A stretch of DNA of 64,000 nt. Origin: Qipengyuania marisflavi. Lineage in GTDB: Bacteria > Pseudomonadota > Alphaproteobacteria > Sphingomonadales > Sphingomonadaceae. The stretch is taken from assembly GCF_005884405.1 (NCBI RefSeq), contig NZ_VCAO01000001.1, forward strand, positions 878,687 through 942,686. Reading direction: 5' to 3'. Numbering within the stretch: position 1 is the first letter of the stretch; each line of letters starts with the position of its first letter. The position numbers and the translations under genes are program-made. Positions 17,676 through 25,726 of this stretch are shown here, piece after piece. The notes below the pieces were generated by a model that was not told the origin of the DNA, searched no databases, and saw nothing but the letters and a program-made list of their open reading frames with translations.

Positions 17676-18335
17676 TCAGGCCTGCGAGCGCTTATTGCGC
17701 CAGAACCACCAGCTATAGGCAAATGGCACCACCACCGTCACGGCAATCGCGGCGACCACAATTATCGCAGTCGTCTCTGGCGAGATCGGCAACAGGCTGG
17801 CCGCAATGATCGCGGCGCCAGCCAGCAGCATCAGCTTGCCGCCAAGCCGGTGTGTGGCAATCCAATTGTCGGTATCGACTATCGCCCACGGAGTCCGGAT
17901 GCCCACGAAGAAGCCGGGCCGACTCTTCGGCAAGGCATTACCCAACAGCATGAGCAAAGCTCCGACGCCCAGCATGATGACATTGACCGGCACAGTCACG
18001 CCATAAGCAGGCAGGCCGATGGTCAGCTGGATTACCGCTGCCACCAACAGCATCCCTACCCATGCCGCGCGCAGGACCGGCGCAGATCCCTCCAGGCGAT
18101 CTTGCAGCGGCTCAATCCGCGGGATGATCGCAAAAATTGCCGTGACAAACAAAACCAATCCGGCCGGCAGCAACAATGCCGTCAGCGCCGGGCTGAAATC
18201 ATCGGCCTGTCCCGAGGCATTCCAGTGCGTGGGCAACAGCGCATCGGCAGGCAAGCGCGCTGCTGTGACAAAGGCGAACACCGCCATTGCAGCGGCCAGC
18301 GCCAGCGAAGTCATGACAAGAACCCTGATTTTCAT
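17676..18335 (-). CDS. SdpI-family membrane protein (DUF1648)
   Basis: The 219-residue protein has about six hydrophobic helices. The DUF1648 motif LPTHWNASGQADD is near residue 35, and the SdpI signature follows: GFFVGIRTPWAIVD and WIATHRLGG. In Bacillus, SdpI gives immunity to the SdpC toxin and sequesters the SdpR repressor at the membrane. Proteobacterial homologues mostly lack the toxin and their role is unclear. The start overlaps the stop of the ArsR/SdpR-like regulator (ATGA), so both are one operon governed by the operator at 18621-18640. Confidence 0.9.
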   Translation of the reverse strand: MKIRVLVMTSLALAAAMAVFAFVTAARLPADALLPTHWNASGQADDFSPALTALLLPAGLVLFVTAIFAIIPRIEPLQDRLEGSAPVLRAAWVGMLLVAAVIQLTIGLPAYGVTVPVNVIMLGVGALLMLLGNALPKSRPGFFVGIRTPWAIVDTDNWIATHRLGGKLMLLAGAAIIAASLLPISPETTAIIVVAAIAVTVVVPFAYSWWFWRNKRSQA

Positions 18336-18616
18336 TCGCTTTCCTCCTGTTCACCCGGACGCATCCCCATCCGGCCCATAAATCCGTGCAACGCCTCTTC
18401 CAGCGTGGACATATTGAGTGTGTAGATGATCGACCCGCCGCGTTGTTCGCCCAGAATCAGGCCCGCTGCCTTCAGCTTGGCAAAGTGACCGGACATGGTG
18501 GGTTTCGACACCGGGAAACGATCAGCCAGCTCGCCCGCAGTCTGCCCGCCACGCTTCAGTTCTTCCAGAACCTCGCGGCGAATCGGGTGGGACAGGGCGT
18601 CGAATACAGTGCTCAT
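18332..18616 (-). CDS. ArsR/SdpR-family transcriptional repressor
   Basis: A 94-residue winged-helix protein begins MSTVFDALSHPIRREVLEEL. The DNA-recognition helix is in RFPVSKPTMSGHFAKLKAAGL and the wing in GEQRGGSIIYTLN. It has no metal-binding cysteines, so it fits the SdpR (autorepressor) branch rather than arsenic or metal sensors. It is coupled to the sdpI-like gene. A perfect 7-bp inverted repeat five bases upstream of its ATG is the likely site of autorepression; bound repressor would block the ribosome site and promoter. Confidence 0.92.
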   Translation of the reverse strand: MSTVFDALSHPIRREVLEELKRGGQTAGELADRFPVSKPTMSGHFAKLKAAGLILGEQRGGSIIYTLNMSTLEEALHGFMGRMGMRPGEQEESE

Positions 18617-18620
18617 CGTA

Positions 18621-18640
18621 ATTTAGCTAATAGGCTAAAT
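18621..18640. promoter_or_regulatory. Operator of the sdpR-sdpI operon
   Basis: ATTTAGC (18621-18627) and GCTAAAT (18634-18640) form a perfect inverted repeat with a six-base spacer, in an AT-rich island of otherwise GC-rich DNA. It directly precedes the repressor gene start at 18616. The geometry matches ArsR-family dimer sites. Confidence 0.75.
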
Positions 18641-18764
18641 ACCCTAGCAGTTCAAGCGATATATGATTTGTCATGCGATCTACCATGTGACTGAACGGCT
18701 GGATGAGACGGCTCGAATAGACCGCTAGGCAAATGTTAACCATGTTCGGCGCACACTGGCAGTC

Positions 18765-19433
18765 ATGCGAAGCCGTCTGCCATTCCTGCTCATTACCCCG
18801 CTGCTCCTGGCGGGTTGCGGAGCGATACCCTCGGCGCGCGCACCGGATCGCCCACAAGCGGCCAGCGCGCGCCAACCCGCAGCGGTATCTCGGCCTGAAG
18901 CCCGCAAATGCGTGACCCAGCTTGGCCAGACCGGCTCACGCTTTGCCGCCCTACCCGACAAATTCTATGGTGCCGGATGCTCGACACTCAATAGCGTCAA
19001 GCTGGACGGCGTCGGCGGCGATACAGCGCAGTTTTCGGTCACCAATCTGGGCGTGGTGGCTTGTCCGCTGGCCAACACTTTCGCCGGTTGGGCACGCTAC
19101 GGCGTTGACCGCGCCGCGCGCCAGATCCTCGGCAGCCCGCTCGCCCGGATCGAAACGATGGGCAGCTATTCATGCCGAAATGTCGCGGGGACCGGGCGGA
19201 TGTCCGCGCATTCTCGTGCAGAAGCGATCGATGTTGCGGGCTTTGTGCTGGCAGATGGCCGCCGGATCAGCGTGCTGGGCAATTGGAATGCATCCGCAGA
19301 GGAGCGCGAATTCCTGCGGACTATTCACCAGAGCGCCTGCAAGCGGTTTGGCACCGTGCTGGGCCCGGAATACAATGCCGCCCATCGCGACCATTTCCAT
19401 CTGGAATATGGCGGCGGCAGTTTTTGCCGCTGA
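18765..19433 (+). CDS. Extensin-like C-terminal domain lipoprotein
   Basis: The 222-residue protein has a signal with lipobox LLLAGC. An Extensin_C domain follows, with paired cysteines (AGCSTLNSVKL, VVACPLANTF, YSCRN, SACKRFG) and the M15-peptidase-like zinc motifs SAHSRAEAIDVAGF (His, Asp) and RDHFHLEY (His-x-His). The fold suggests a periplasmic metal-dependent peptidase-like or peptidoglycan-binding protein, but no activity has been assigned to the family that I can name. It is monocistronic and convergent with the LuxR-type regulator gene, four bases away. Confidence 0.9.
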   Translation: MRSRLPFLLITPLLLAGCGAIPSARAPDRPQAASARQPAAVSRPEARKCVTQLGQTGSRFAALPDKFYGAGCSTLNSVKLDGVGGDTAQFSVTNLGVVACPLANTFAGWARYGVDRAARQILGSPLARIETMGSYSCRNVAGTGRMSAHSRAEAIDVAGFVLADGRRISVLGNWNASAEEREFLRTIHQSACKRFGTVLGPEYNAAHRDHFHLEYGGGSFCR

Positions 19434-19436
19434 ACC

Positions 19437-20069
19437 TCAGTTGAGCGCGACTCTGTTGCCGGATTCCTCCAGATGCGCCTCGATCTTCAGCCGCACCGCC
19501 TGCGCCGCATGGCACGCGCCCAGTTTGACCATCATATTGGCCCGGTGAATTTCCACCGTTCGCGGGCTGATTTCCAGCTCGCGCGCGATCATCTTGTTGC
19601 TGCGCCCTTCGGCCAACCAGTCGAGCACTTCGCGTTCGCGGGGTGACAGCGTGGAGATACGGCTGCGCGCTGCGACCATCTTGCGGCGGGCGTCAGCGTA
19701 GGCCTGAGCCTCTTTCGCAATCCGGCCTAATGCCTCTGTCAGACGCTCAGGCTGGAGCGGGGTTCGCAGATAATCGAGTGCCCCCACACGGATCGCATCG
19801 ACCACCCGGCGCGGACGGGGATCGGGCGAAGTGGCAATTATTGGCAGCCATATTCCAAGTTCAGCGAGTGCCGCCAGGACCCCGCCGATGCCGCCAGCCT
19901 GCGGATCATCGCAAGCAAGGACAACGCCATCTTCGGGCGGCCGCAATGTCAGCTCACCGACATCGGCATAGACTTCGCAGTGATGGCCCAGGCCAAATAT
20001 CAGATGAGACATCTCTGCCCGTGACCGGGAAGAGCCATCGATAAGGTGAAGCGTATCTGTGTTTCTCAT
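19437..20069 (-). CDS. FixJ/NarL-type response regulator with degenerate receiver
   Basis: The C-terminal part (about residues 140-200) is a LuxR helix-turn-helix: LSPREREVLDWLAEGRSNKM and ISPRTVEIHRANMMVKL. The N-terminal 120 residues resemble a receiver domain, but the usual acidic pair after the first strand is reduced to one Asp (LIDGSS). The conserved Lys before Pro is Thr (LDYLRTPLQ). Phosphorylation may therefore be weak or absent. No histidine kinase is adjacent. The ATG at 20069 is used; a TTG 18 bases upstream is possible. Confidence 0.88.
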   Translation of the reverse strand: MRNTDTLHLIDGSSRSRAEMSHLIFGLGHHCEVYADVGELTLRPPEDGVVLACDDPQAGGIGGVLAALAELGIWLPIIATSPDPRPRRVVDAIRVGALDYLRTPLQPERLTEALGRIAKEAQAYADARRKMVAARSRISTLSPREREVLDWLAEGRSNKMIARELEISPRTVEIHRANMMVKLGACHAAQAVRLKIEAHLEESGNRVALN

Positions 20070-20217
20070 GAAGAGCAGACTACGCAATCAGGGGAAATGC
20101 GCACTCCGTATCACTACGCATCTCGATGTATTTCTACAGTACACTTCAGGAGTCGGGAAGTTGCCCGGTTCGATCAAGGTCCGTTTCCGATATACTAATT
20201 TTTGACGCAGCCAATCC

Positions 20218-20979
20218 TCACGATTTTTTGGCATCATCATCCTGATCGAAGCTGTAGCCGGGCAGCGAATGAAACGCGTTTTTCAGCGCATTGCCCCAAC
20301 TCGACGAGATCGCCTCGAAATAGGGATCGTCAAAGGTGATACGGTTTTCATGCGTCGCGGCGAAAGAATCCTTCTCGATCACTTGTAGGTCCAGTGGCAA
20401 GCCGACCGACAGATTGGCCTTTAGCGTGGAATCGAACGACACCATCACCAGCTTCACGGCATCCTCCAGGCTCATCGTCCGGTCATAACCGCGGATGATG
20501 ATCGGGCGACCGTATTTGGTTTCGCCAATCTGGAAGAACGGGGTGTCGGTGCTGGCTTCGATGAAATTGCCTTCGGGATAGACCATGAACAGGCGCGGCT
20601 TCATGCCGGTAATCTGCCCTGCGACGATGATCGAGGCGGTAAACCGCCCGCGCCCGCGTGTGCCATTGGCCTCTTGGCGATCACTTATGATCTCGCGCGT
20701 CAGACGCCCGATTTCGGTTGCGACCTGAAACATCGTCGGGGACCGCAGGATCGCATTGTCCCGCTCGTCCGGCGCCTTGGTGCGTTCTTCCAGCTTGCTC
20801 ACCACCGCCTGCGTCGTTGCCAGATTGCCAGCGGTCATCACGGTAATGATCCGCTCACCTGGCACGCTCCAGGTGAACATTTTGCGGAACACCGAGATGT
20901 TATCGACGCCCGAATTGGTCCGTGTGTCGCTCATGAGCACCAGGCCCTTGTCGAGCATCATTCCCACGCAATACGTCAT
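20218..20979 (-). CDS. Anbu proteasome-type protease
   Basis: The 253-residue protein starts MTYCVGMML and shows LMSDTRTNSGVD, the pattern of the Anbu (bacterial ancestral beta-subunit) branch of N-terminal nucleophile hydrolases. If Met is removed, Thr2 becomes the N-terminal nucleophile. For that reason the ATG at 20979 is preferred to the TTG one codon before it. Anbu forms open ring-like or helical assemblies; its substrates are unknown. It is the last gene of the conserved cluster with a transglutaminase-like protein, an alpha-E protein and an ATP-grasp protein. Confidence 0.93.
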   Translation of the reverse strand: MTYCVGMMLDKGLVLMSDTRTNSGVDNISVFRKMFTWSVPGERIITVMTAGNLATTQAVVSKLEERTKAPDERDNAILRSPTMFQVATEIGRLTREIISDRQEANGTRGRGRFTASIIVAGQITGMKPRLFMVYPEGNFIEASTDTPFFQIGETKYGRPIIIRGYDRTMSLEDAVKLVMVSFDSTLKANLSVGLPLDLQVIEKDSFAATHENRITFDDPYFEAISSSWGNALKNAFHSLPGYSFDQDDDAKKS

Positions 20980-20989
20980 CAAATTATTC

Positions 20990-21808
20990 CTATTGTTGAA
21001 CTTGCGGTTGCTGTTCGACCGCCACCGCGACTTCGAGCTTGGTCGAGGCCGGGCCGAAACTGATCCCGGTCACCGGGGCGGCATCGCGATAATCGCGGCC
21101 TGTTGCCACCCGGACATAGCGCTCGTCTGGGCAGATGCCGTTCGAAACATCGAACCCAACCCAGCCCAGCCCGTCAATATGCGCCTCTGCCCAGGCGTGC
21201 GAAGCCTCCTGATCGATGCGGTCATTCATCATCAGATAGCCACTGACATAGCGCGCCGGAATGCCCAGCATCCGCGCCACGCCGATGAAAATATGCGCAT
21301 GATCCTGACACACACCCGACCCCACGCCGATGGCCTGTTCGGCGGTGGTTTGCCAATCGGTGGTGCCGGTGCGGTAAGTGACCTTATCCGAGACAGCGGA
21401 GGACAATGCGTGCAGCATATCGATCCGGCTACCTTCCACAGCTTTCACCTGGCGGGCCAGTTCTTCCATCTGCGGACCGGGCCGCGTGTGATCGGTCTGT
21501 CCGATGAAGCTCCACAACGGTAAATGGCCGGAATGGTGGCCGATAACCCCAGATTTGTCGCTAGTGTCGACGACGCCGTGACAGGTCACCGTGACCGTCT
21601 CGGCACCCTCTGCCACTGCGACCAGGGTAACAGTGTTGTGATGCTGATCCTCATAAGAGATTTCCGGCTCCGCATTTTCATATTCCATCGCCCACTCGAT
21701 GATCTCCTGCCCATGCGTTGCCTTCGGCGTCAGTCGCAGCCGTTGCAACGCATGCATGACGGGCGAGCCGAAATTGTAGCGGGTGGTATGACGGATCGAG
21801 AGGCGCAT
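20990..21808 (-). CDS. Transglutaminase-like cysteine protease
   Basis: The 272-residue protein has an N-terminal bacterial transglutaminase-like beta domain (RLRLTPKATHGQEI region) and a catalytic core. The core holds Cys in GSGVCQDHAHIFIGVAR, His in SHAWAEAHIDGLGW and Asp in FDVSNG. These form the usual Cys-His-Asp triad. Proteins of this type accompany Anbu, alpha-E and ATP-grasp genes and are thought to process or cross-link a peptide made by the ATP-grasp ligase; that role is inference. Its ATG overlaps the alpha-E stop as TAATG. Confidence 0.93.
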   Translation of the reverse strand: MRLSIRHTTRYNFGSPVMHALQRLRLTPKATHGQEIIEWAMEYENAEPEISYEDQHHNTVTLVAVAEGAETVTVTCHGVVDTSDKSGVIGHHSGHLPLWSFIGQTDHTRPGPQMEELARQVKAVEGSRIDMLHALSSAVSDKVTYRTGTTDWQTTAEQAIGVGSGVCQDHAHIFIGVARMLGIPARYVSGYLMMNDRIDQEASHAWAEAHIDGLGWVGFDVSNGICPDERYVRVATGRDYRDAAPVTGISFGPASTKLEVAVAVEQQPQVQQ

Positions 21809-22752
21809 TAGGCAAGGAACCTGTAATCGGAGGCGATGGCGACACCGACAGCGGCATTGGCGGCGGTAAAGTCGAGCAGGAATTGGTGCAGCCCCTGATC
21901 GAAAATCGCATCAATCGTCAGATCGGTAAGGCGGGTGTCGGCATCGCGCATCAGGGTGTTGGATTCGCCTTCCTGTCCATGCAGACGGGCCAGCGCTGCC
22001 AGGTCCTGCCGCAGTGCAGAATGACAGAACGCCAGACTTCTGGGGAAGCGGTTGTCGAGCACCAGGAATTCGCAGATCCCCCGCGCGTCAATCTGCCCGG
22101 CATTGAGCCAGCGATAGGCGCGGTCGCCCGAAACCGATCGCAGCACGGTGTCCCACTGACCTGTATCAAGGCTGGACCCGACCCATGACAGCGACGGCAG
22201 CAGCAAATAATATTTGATGTCGAGAATGCGCGCGATGCTGTCAGCGCGTTCGATAAAGGTCCCGGCACGGGCGAAGTGGAAGGATTCGTCGCGCAGCATG
22301 GACCCGGCCATCGCGCCATGCGCCAGCATTCCGGCGCGGCGCACTGTGCCCATCACTTCCAGCACGCGGTTCTCCCCCACCGGGTCGGCCAGCTGCTTTT
22401 CGATTTCCAGCCAGCTTTCGTTGACCGCTTCCCACAGCTCGCCGCTGATGGCGTTGCGGGCCAGCCGGGCGTTCTGCCGGACCAGACCGAACATGGTGCG
22501 GATCGACGCAGGATTGTCCCGGTCGCGCAGAATGAAGTTCCAGGTTTGCGTGCCGGTATAGGTGCCGTGCTTGGCCTCGTACCCCGCACGCTGGCCAGAG
22601 GTCGCAATGACCGAACGCCATTCCTCTTCGGCGGTGACGATATCCTTGGTCAGTGCCATCCGCATACCGGCATCGAGCAGACGCGCAGTGTTCTCCGCCC
22701 GCTCAAGATAGCGGAACATCCAGTACAGCCCATTGGCAGTGCGGCCTAACAT
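21808..22752 (-). CDS. Alpha-E domain protein
   Basis: The 314-residue, largely alpha-helical protein begins MLGRTANGLYWMFRYLERAENTARLLD, the standard start of the alpha-E family (DUF403). A second copy-like motif FIERADSIARILD lies near residue 170. The biochemical role is unknown; it consistently neighbours circularly permuted ATP-grasp and transglutaminase genes and may be a partner or carrier. It lies 16 bases after the ATP-grasp gene and overlaps the next gene. Confidence 0.92.
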   Translation of the reverse strand: MLGRTANGLYWMFRYLERAENTARLLDAGMRMALTKDIVTAEEEWRSVIATSGQRAGYEAKHGTYTGTQTWNFILRDRDNPASIRTMFGLVRQNARLARNAISGELWEAVNESWLEIEKQLADPVGENRVLEVMGTVRRAGMLAHGAMAGSMLRDESFHFARAGTFIERADSIARILDIKYYLLLPSLSWVGSSLDTGQWDTVLRSVSGDRAYRWLNAGQIDARGICEFLVLDNRFPRSLAFCHSALRQDLAALARLHGQEGESNTLMRDADTRLTDLTIDAIFDQGLHQFLLDFTAANAAVGVAIASDYRFLA

Positions 22753-22768
22753 GACAGGTCTCCGGCCA

Positions 22769-24196
22769 TCAGTCCTTGAGCACCCATGTGTCCTTGGTCC
22801 CTCCGCCCTGGCTCGAATTGACGACCAGTGATCCTTCTTCCAGCGCCACGCGGGTCAATCCGCCGGGCGTGATGTCTATCTTGTCTGGCGAAACCAGCAC
22901 GAAGGGCCGCAAATCAACATGACGCGGTGTAAGTCCCTTTTTGGTGAAGATCGGACAGGTCGACAGCGCCAGCGTCGGCTGTGCGATATAGTTGGAAGGG
23001 TTGGCGACCAATTTCTTGCGGAAATCCTCGATCTCTTTTTTCGATGAGGTCGGACCGATCAGCATTCCGTAGCCGCCCGAACCGTGGACTTCCTTCACCA
23101 CCAGTTCGGCGAGGTTGTCGAGCACGTATTTCAGGCTCTCCTCATCAGCACAGCGATGCGTTTCCACATTGGGCAGCAGCGGTTTCTCGCCGGTGTAAAA
23201 TTCGACGATCTCCGGCATGAAAGAATAAATCGCCTTGTCGTCAGAGATCCCCGTTCCCGGTGCATTGGCGATCGTCACACCCCCCGCGCGGTACACATCC
23301 ATGATCCCGGGAATGCCAAGCGCGCTGTCGGGATTGAAGGTCAGCGGATCGAGATATTCGTCATCGACACGGCGATAAATGACATCGACGGGTTTATACC
23401 CGCTGGTGGTCCGCATCGCGACGCGGCCGTTCATGACACGCAGATCGCTGCCTTCGATAAGCTCCGCGCCCATCTGGTCAGCCAGAAATGCATGCTCGAA
23501 ATAGGCCGCATTGTAGATGCCCGGCGTCAGCACCGCGACCACCGGCTTGTCGCCAGCACATTTCGGTGCGCAAGCGGCCAAGCTCTTGGCCAGCCGCCGC
23601 GGGTAATCGGACACGCTGGCGACCTGCACCCGCATGAACAACTCAGGAAACATCGCCATCATGGTTTCGCGATTTTCGAGCATGTAACTCACACCCGATG
23701 GGGTGCGGGCATTATCCTCCAGCACGAAGAACTCGTCCGGCCCGGTCCGCACCAGATCGATGCCGACGATATGTGTGTAAATCCCGCCCGGAGGTGTGAA
23801 GCCCACCATGTTTGGCAGCCATGCCGCATTGTTGCGAAACAGACGTTCGGGGATGCGGCCCGCGCGGATGATTTCCTGCCGGTGATACAGATCGTGGATA
23901 AAGGAATTGATGGCGGAGACGCGCTGCTCGATCCCGCGGGTCAGCTTGCGCCATTCCTGCGCGGTTATCACGCGGGGGACCATGTCGAAGGGGATCAGCC
24001 GTTCCTCGGCCTCATCCTCGCCATAGACGTTGAACGTGATCCCGGTTTTGCGGAAATTGGTTTCCGCCTCAGCGTGTTTGCGATTCAGCAGCGCGGTGTT
24101 CTGTTCTTCAAACCAGGTGCTGTAATCGGAATATGCAGCGCGTACGGAACCGTCCGCATTGTGCATCTCATCGAAGCTGTTGACTGAACCGCTCAT
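22769..24196 (-). CDS. Circularly permuted type 2 ATP-grasp protein
   Basis: The 475-residue product is first in the Anbu cluster. Family features include FNVYGEDEAEERLIPFDMVPR, the ligand-binding segments FFVLEDNARTPSGVSYMLENR and GYKPVDVIYRRVDDEYLDPL, and VVKEVHGSGGYGMLIGP. The end is TRVALEEGSLVVNSSQGGG. ATP-grasp enzymes join a carboxylate to an amine through acyl-phosphate, which suggests a peptide-like product here. The ATG at 24196 follows GGGGGAAA; an upstream GTG frame start is less likely. Confidence 0.92.
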   Translation of the reverse strand: MSGSVNSFDEMHNADGSVRAAYSDYSTWFEEQNTALLNRKHAEAETNFRKTGITFNVYGEDEAEERLIPFDMVPRVITAQEWRKLTRGIEQRVSAINSFIHDLYHRQEIIRAGRIPERLFRNNAAWLPNMVGFTPPGGIYTHIVGIDLVRTGPDEFFVLEDNARTPSGVSYMLENRETMMAMFPELFMRVQVASVSDYPRRLAKSLAACAPKCAGDKPVVAVLTPGIYNAAYFEHAFLADQMGAELIEGSDLRVMNGRVAMRTTSGYKPVDVIYRRVDDEYLDPLTFNPDSALGIPGIMDVYRAGGVTIANAPGTGISDDKAIYSFMPEIVEFYTGEKPLLPNVETHRCADEESLKYVLDNLAELVVKEVHGSGGYGMLIGPTSSKKEIEDFRKKLVANPSNYIAQPTLALSTCPIFTKKGLTPRHVDLRPFVLVSPDKIDITPGGLTRVALEEGSLVVNSSQGGGTKDTWVLKD

Positions 24197-24270
24197 TTTC
24201 CCCCGGGGAGCCACGCCACCCGGTCAGGCAGCCGCGAGGGCAGGACTGCCGCTCTTGCCAACACAAAGGT

Positions 24271-25035
24271 TCAGACGCGGTCCAGTTCCACAAGAACCGC
24301 GCTCACAGCCTCGGCAGACAGGACAAACCCCATATGCGAACATCGCAGGGCAATGCTGCGGTCGCGTTCACCAGGCCGTCCGCTGGCGCTGCGCGGGTTG
24401 ACGATGCCATCGCGCGGGCTCCACATCGCCACTGTTTCAACCGGCGGTTTGGCGGCAATTTCTGTGTCGATTTCAGGTTCATCCACGCGGTGGCCAGCAA
24501 TCGCCTGATACGCGCGCCAGCCATTGTTGGCGCGTGCACTGCCCGAGAAAGGCGAGCCCATCGTGATGACCTTGGCCACCTTGTCGGGATGCTGCTTGGC
24601 GATTTCGCGGGCCATCACTCCGCCCAGGCTCCAACCGACCAGCACGATCGGTTCGCCTGCCCTGCCGTAAAGTTCGCTCAGCCGTTGCTCCACCTTGGCA
24701 AAGCGCTGTGCCGTTGCGCCCAGATTGAAGCCCAGCCCCCAGCGCTTGGCAGTATGCCCCGCAGCCTCAAGCTGGCGCGCCATCCAGCGCATCCGCACCG
24801 GGTGCGCGCCAAAGCCCGGCAGCAACATCACCGTGCGCGGATTGGCAGTAGGCGTGACCGCCAGCTTCCCGAACACGCGTTTCACCGGATAAAGCGGCCA
24901 CAGCATTTCCTGCGCCAGCAGCGCCGCGCGCGGACCGCGCGCCTCGTCAGGACATGGTTCCTTGGCCAGCGACCAGCGCCGGCTCAGCTCTGTCCGGTTG
25001 AAGACCTCGGGATCGAAGAGGGTACGGTCTGCCAT
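24271..25035 (-). CDS. Alpha/beta hydrolase
   Basis: The frame encodes about 254 residues with the hydrolase nucleophile elbow GWSLGGVMARE, an Asp in WSPRDGIVNP and a His in RCSHMGFVLS, giving a plausible Ser-Asp-His triad. The core starts with VMLLPGFGAHPVRMRWMARQL. The substrate is unknown. I use MADRTLFDPEV (25035) as start because longer options at 25062 and 25107 add untypical sequence, and the last would overlap the neighbouring gene. No signal peptide is evident. Confidence 0.82.
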   Translation of the reverse strand: MADRTLFDPEVFNRTELSRRWSLAKEPCPDEARGPRAALLAQEMLWPLYPVKRVFGKLAVTPTANPRTVMLLPGFGAHPVRMRWMARQLEAAGHTAKRWGLGFNLGATAQRFAKVEQRLSELYGRAGEPIVLVGWSLGGVMAREIAKQHPDKVAKVITMGSPFSGSARANNGWRAYQAIAGHRVDEPEIDTEIAAKPPVETVAMWSPRDGIVNPRSASGRPGERDRSIALRCSHMGFVLSAEAVSAVLVELDRV

Positions 25036-25087
25036 GTACAGGTAAATGCCGCAGTGCAGCATTGCGTTCCTGACACGGCGAGGCGAA

Positions 25088-25627
25088 TTACCCCGCGCAA
25101 TCGCCAATCCTTGTGTGCTTCGCGCGCATCTGGATGGTCGAATCGCCCATACCGGTCATGTCGCCCTTCATGGTCATATCCATTTCTGCGGAAGTTTCGG
25201 TGACGCTGCCGGTCATCGCCATAGTCATCGAGGTCTCGCCCTTGCAGCGCATCAGTGCGTCGATCTTGCTGCCGGAAACGTCGAATTTTTCGTAGCTGCA
25301 ATCGCCATCCTGTGACTGCTTGGCCATTTCCTCGAAACCCTGCTCCACGTCAGAGGGGGTCAGGCAATATTCGTGGCTCTGCCCGTCCATCATCTTGCGC
25401 ATCATGTCGATGGCGCTCTGCGGTGCACCGGGAATTTCGATATCGACCAGCTGCATGGTGGTGCGGTACTGCCCGGCCTGCGGTCTGATCGCGGCCTTGG
25501 CGCGTTCAGCCACCTCGGCATTGCTGACGCCGTCACCGCCTGCCCCAGCGCCCTTCTCCCCGGCTTCGTTGCCGCCGCACCCTGCCAGCAGCAGTGCCGC
25601 CGCCGCCCCAATCGCATATCCCCGCAT
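25088..25627 (-). CDS. DUF3617 lipoprotein
   Basis: The 179-residue protein starts MRGYAIGAAAALLLAGCGG, a clear lipoprotein signal, after a strong GGGGGGA ribosome site. The body has the DUF3617 pattern. A first part describes a matrix around QAGQYRTTMQLVDIEIPG. Then a cysteine is in YCLTPSDVEQGF, another in DGDCSYEKFDVSGSKID, then MRCKGETSM, with a Met/Thr-rich hairpin region and a final Cys. The family is common and abundant in sphingomonads; its function is unknown. It lies divergent from uvrB. Confidence 0.88.
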   Translation of the reverse strand: MRGYAIGAAAALLLAGCGGNEAGEKGAGAGGDGVSNAEVAERAKAAIRPQAGQYRTTMQLVDIEIPGAPQSAIDMMRKMMDGQSHEYCLTPSDVEQGFEEMAKQSQDGDCSYEKFDVSGSKIDALMRCKGETSMTMAMTGSVTETSAEMDMTMKGDMTGMGDSTIQMRAKHTRIGDCAG

Positions 25628-25726
25628 GTCCGTCCCCCCTGTATATCTGCCCAAGCCTATCAAACCCTGCGCGAAACACCAAAGTGGGCGTTGCAGCACC
25701 CGGTGATGTCCCCCATATGTTCGCGC

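Noticed and set aside
18737..18745. TTAACC-type CtrA half site before the extensin-like gene
   Set aside because: CtrA boxes need TTAA-N7-TTAA; the second half is missing.
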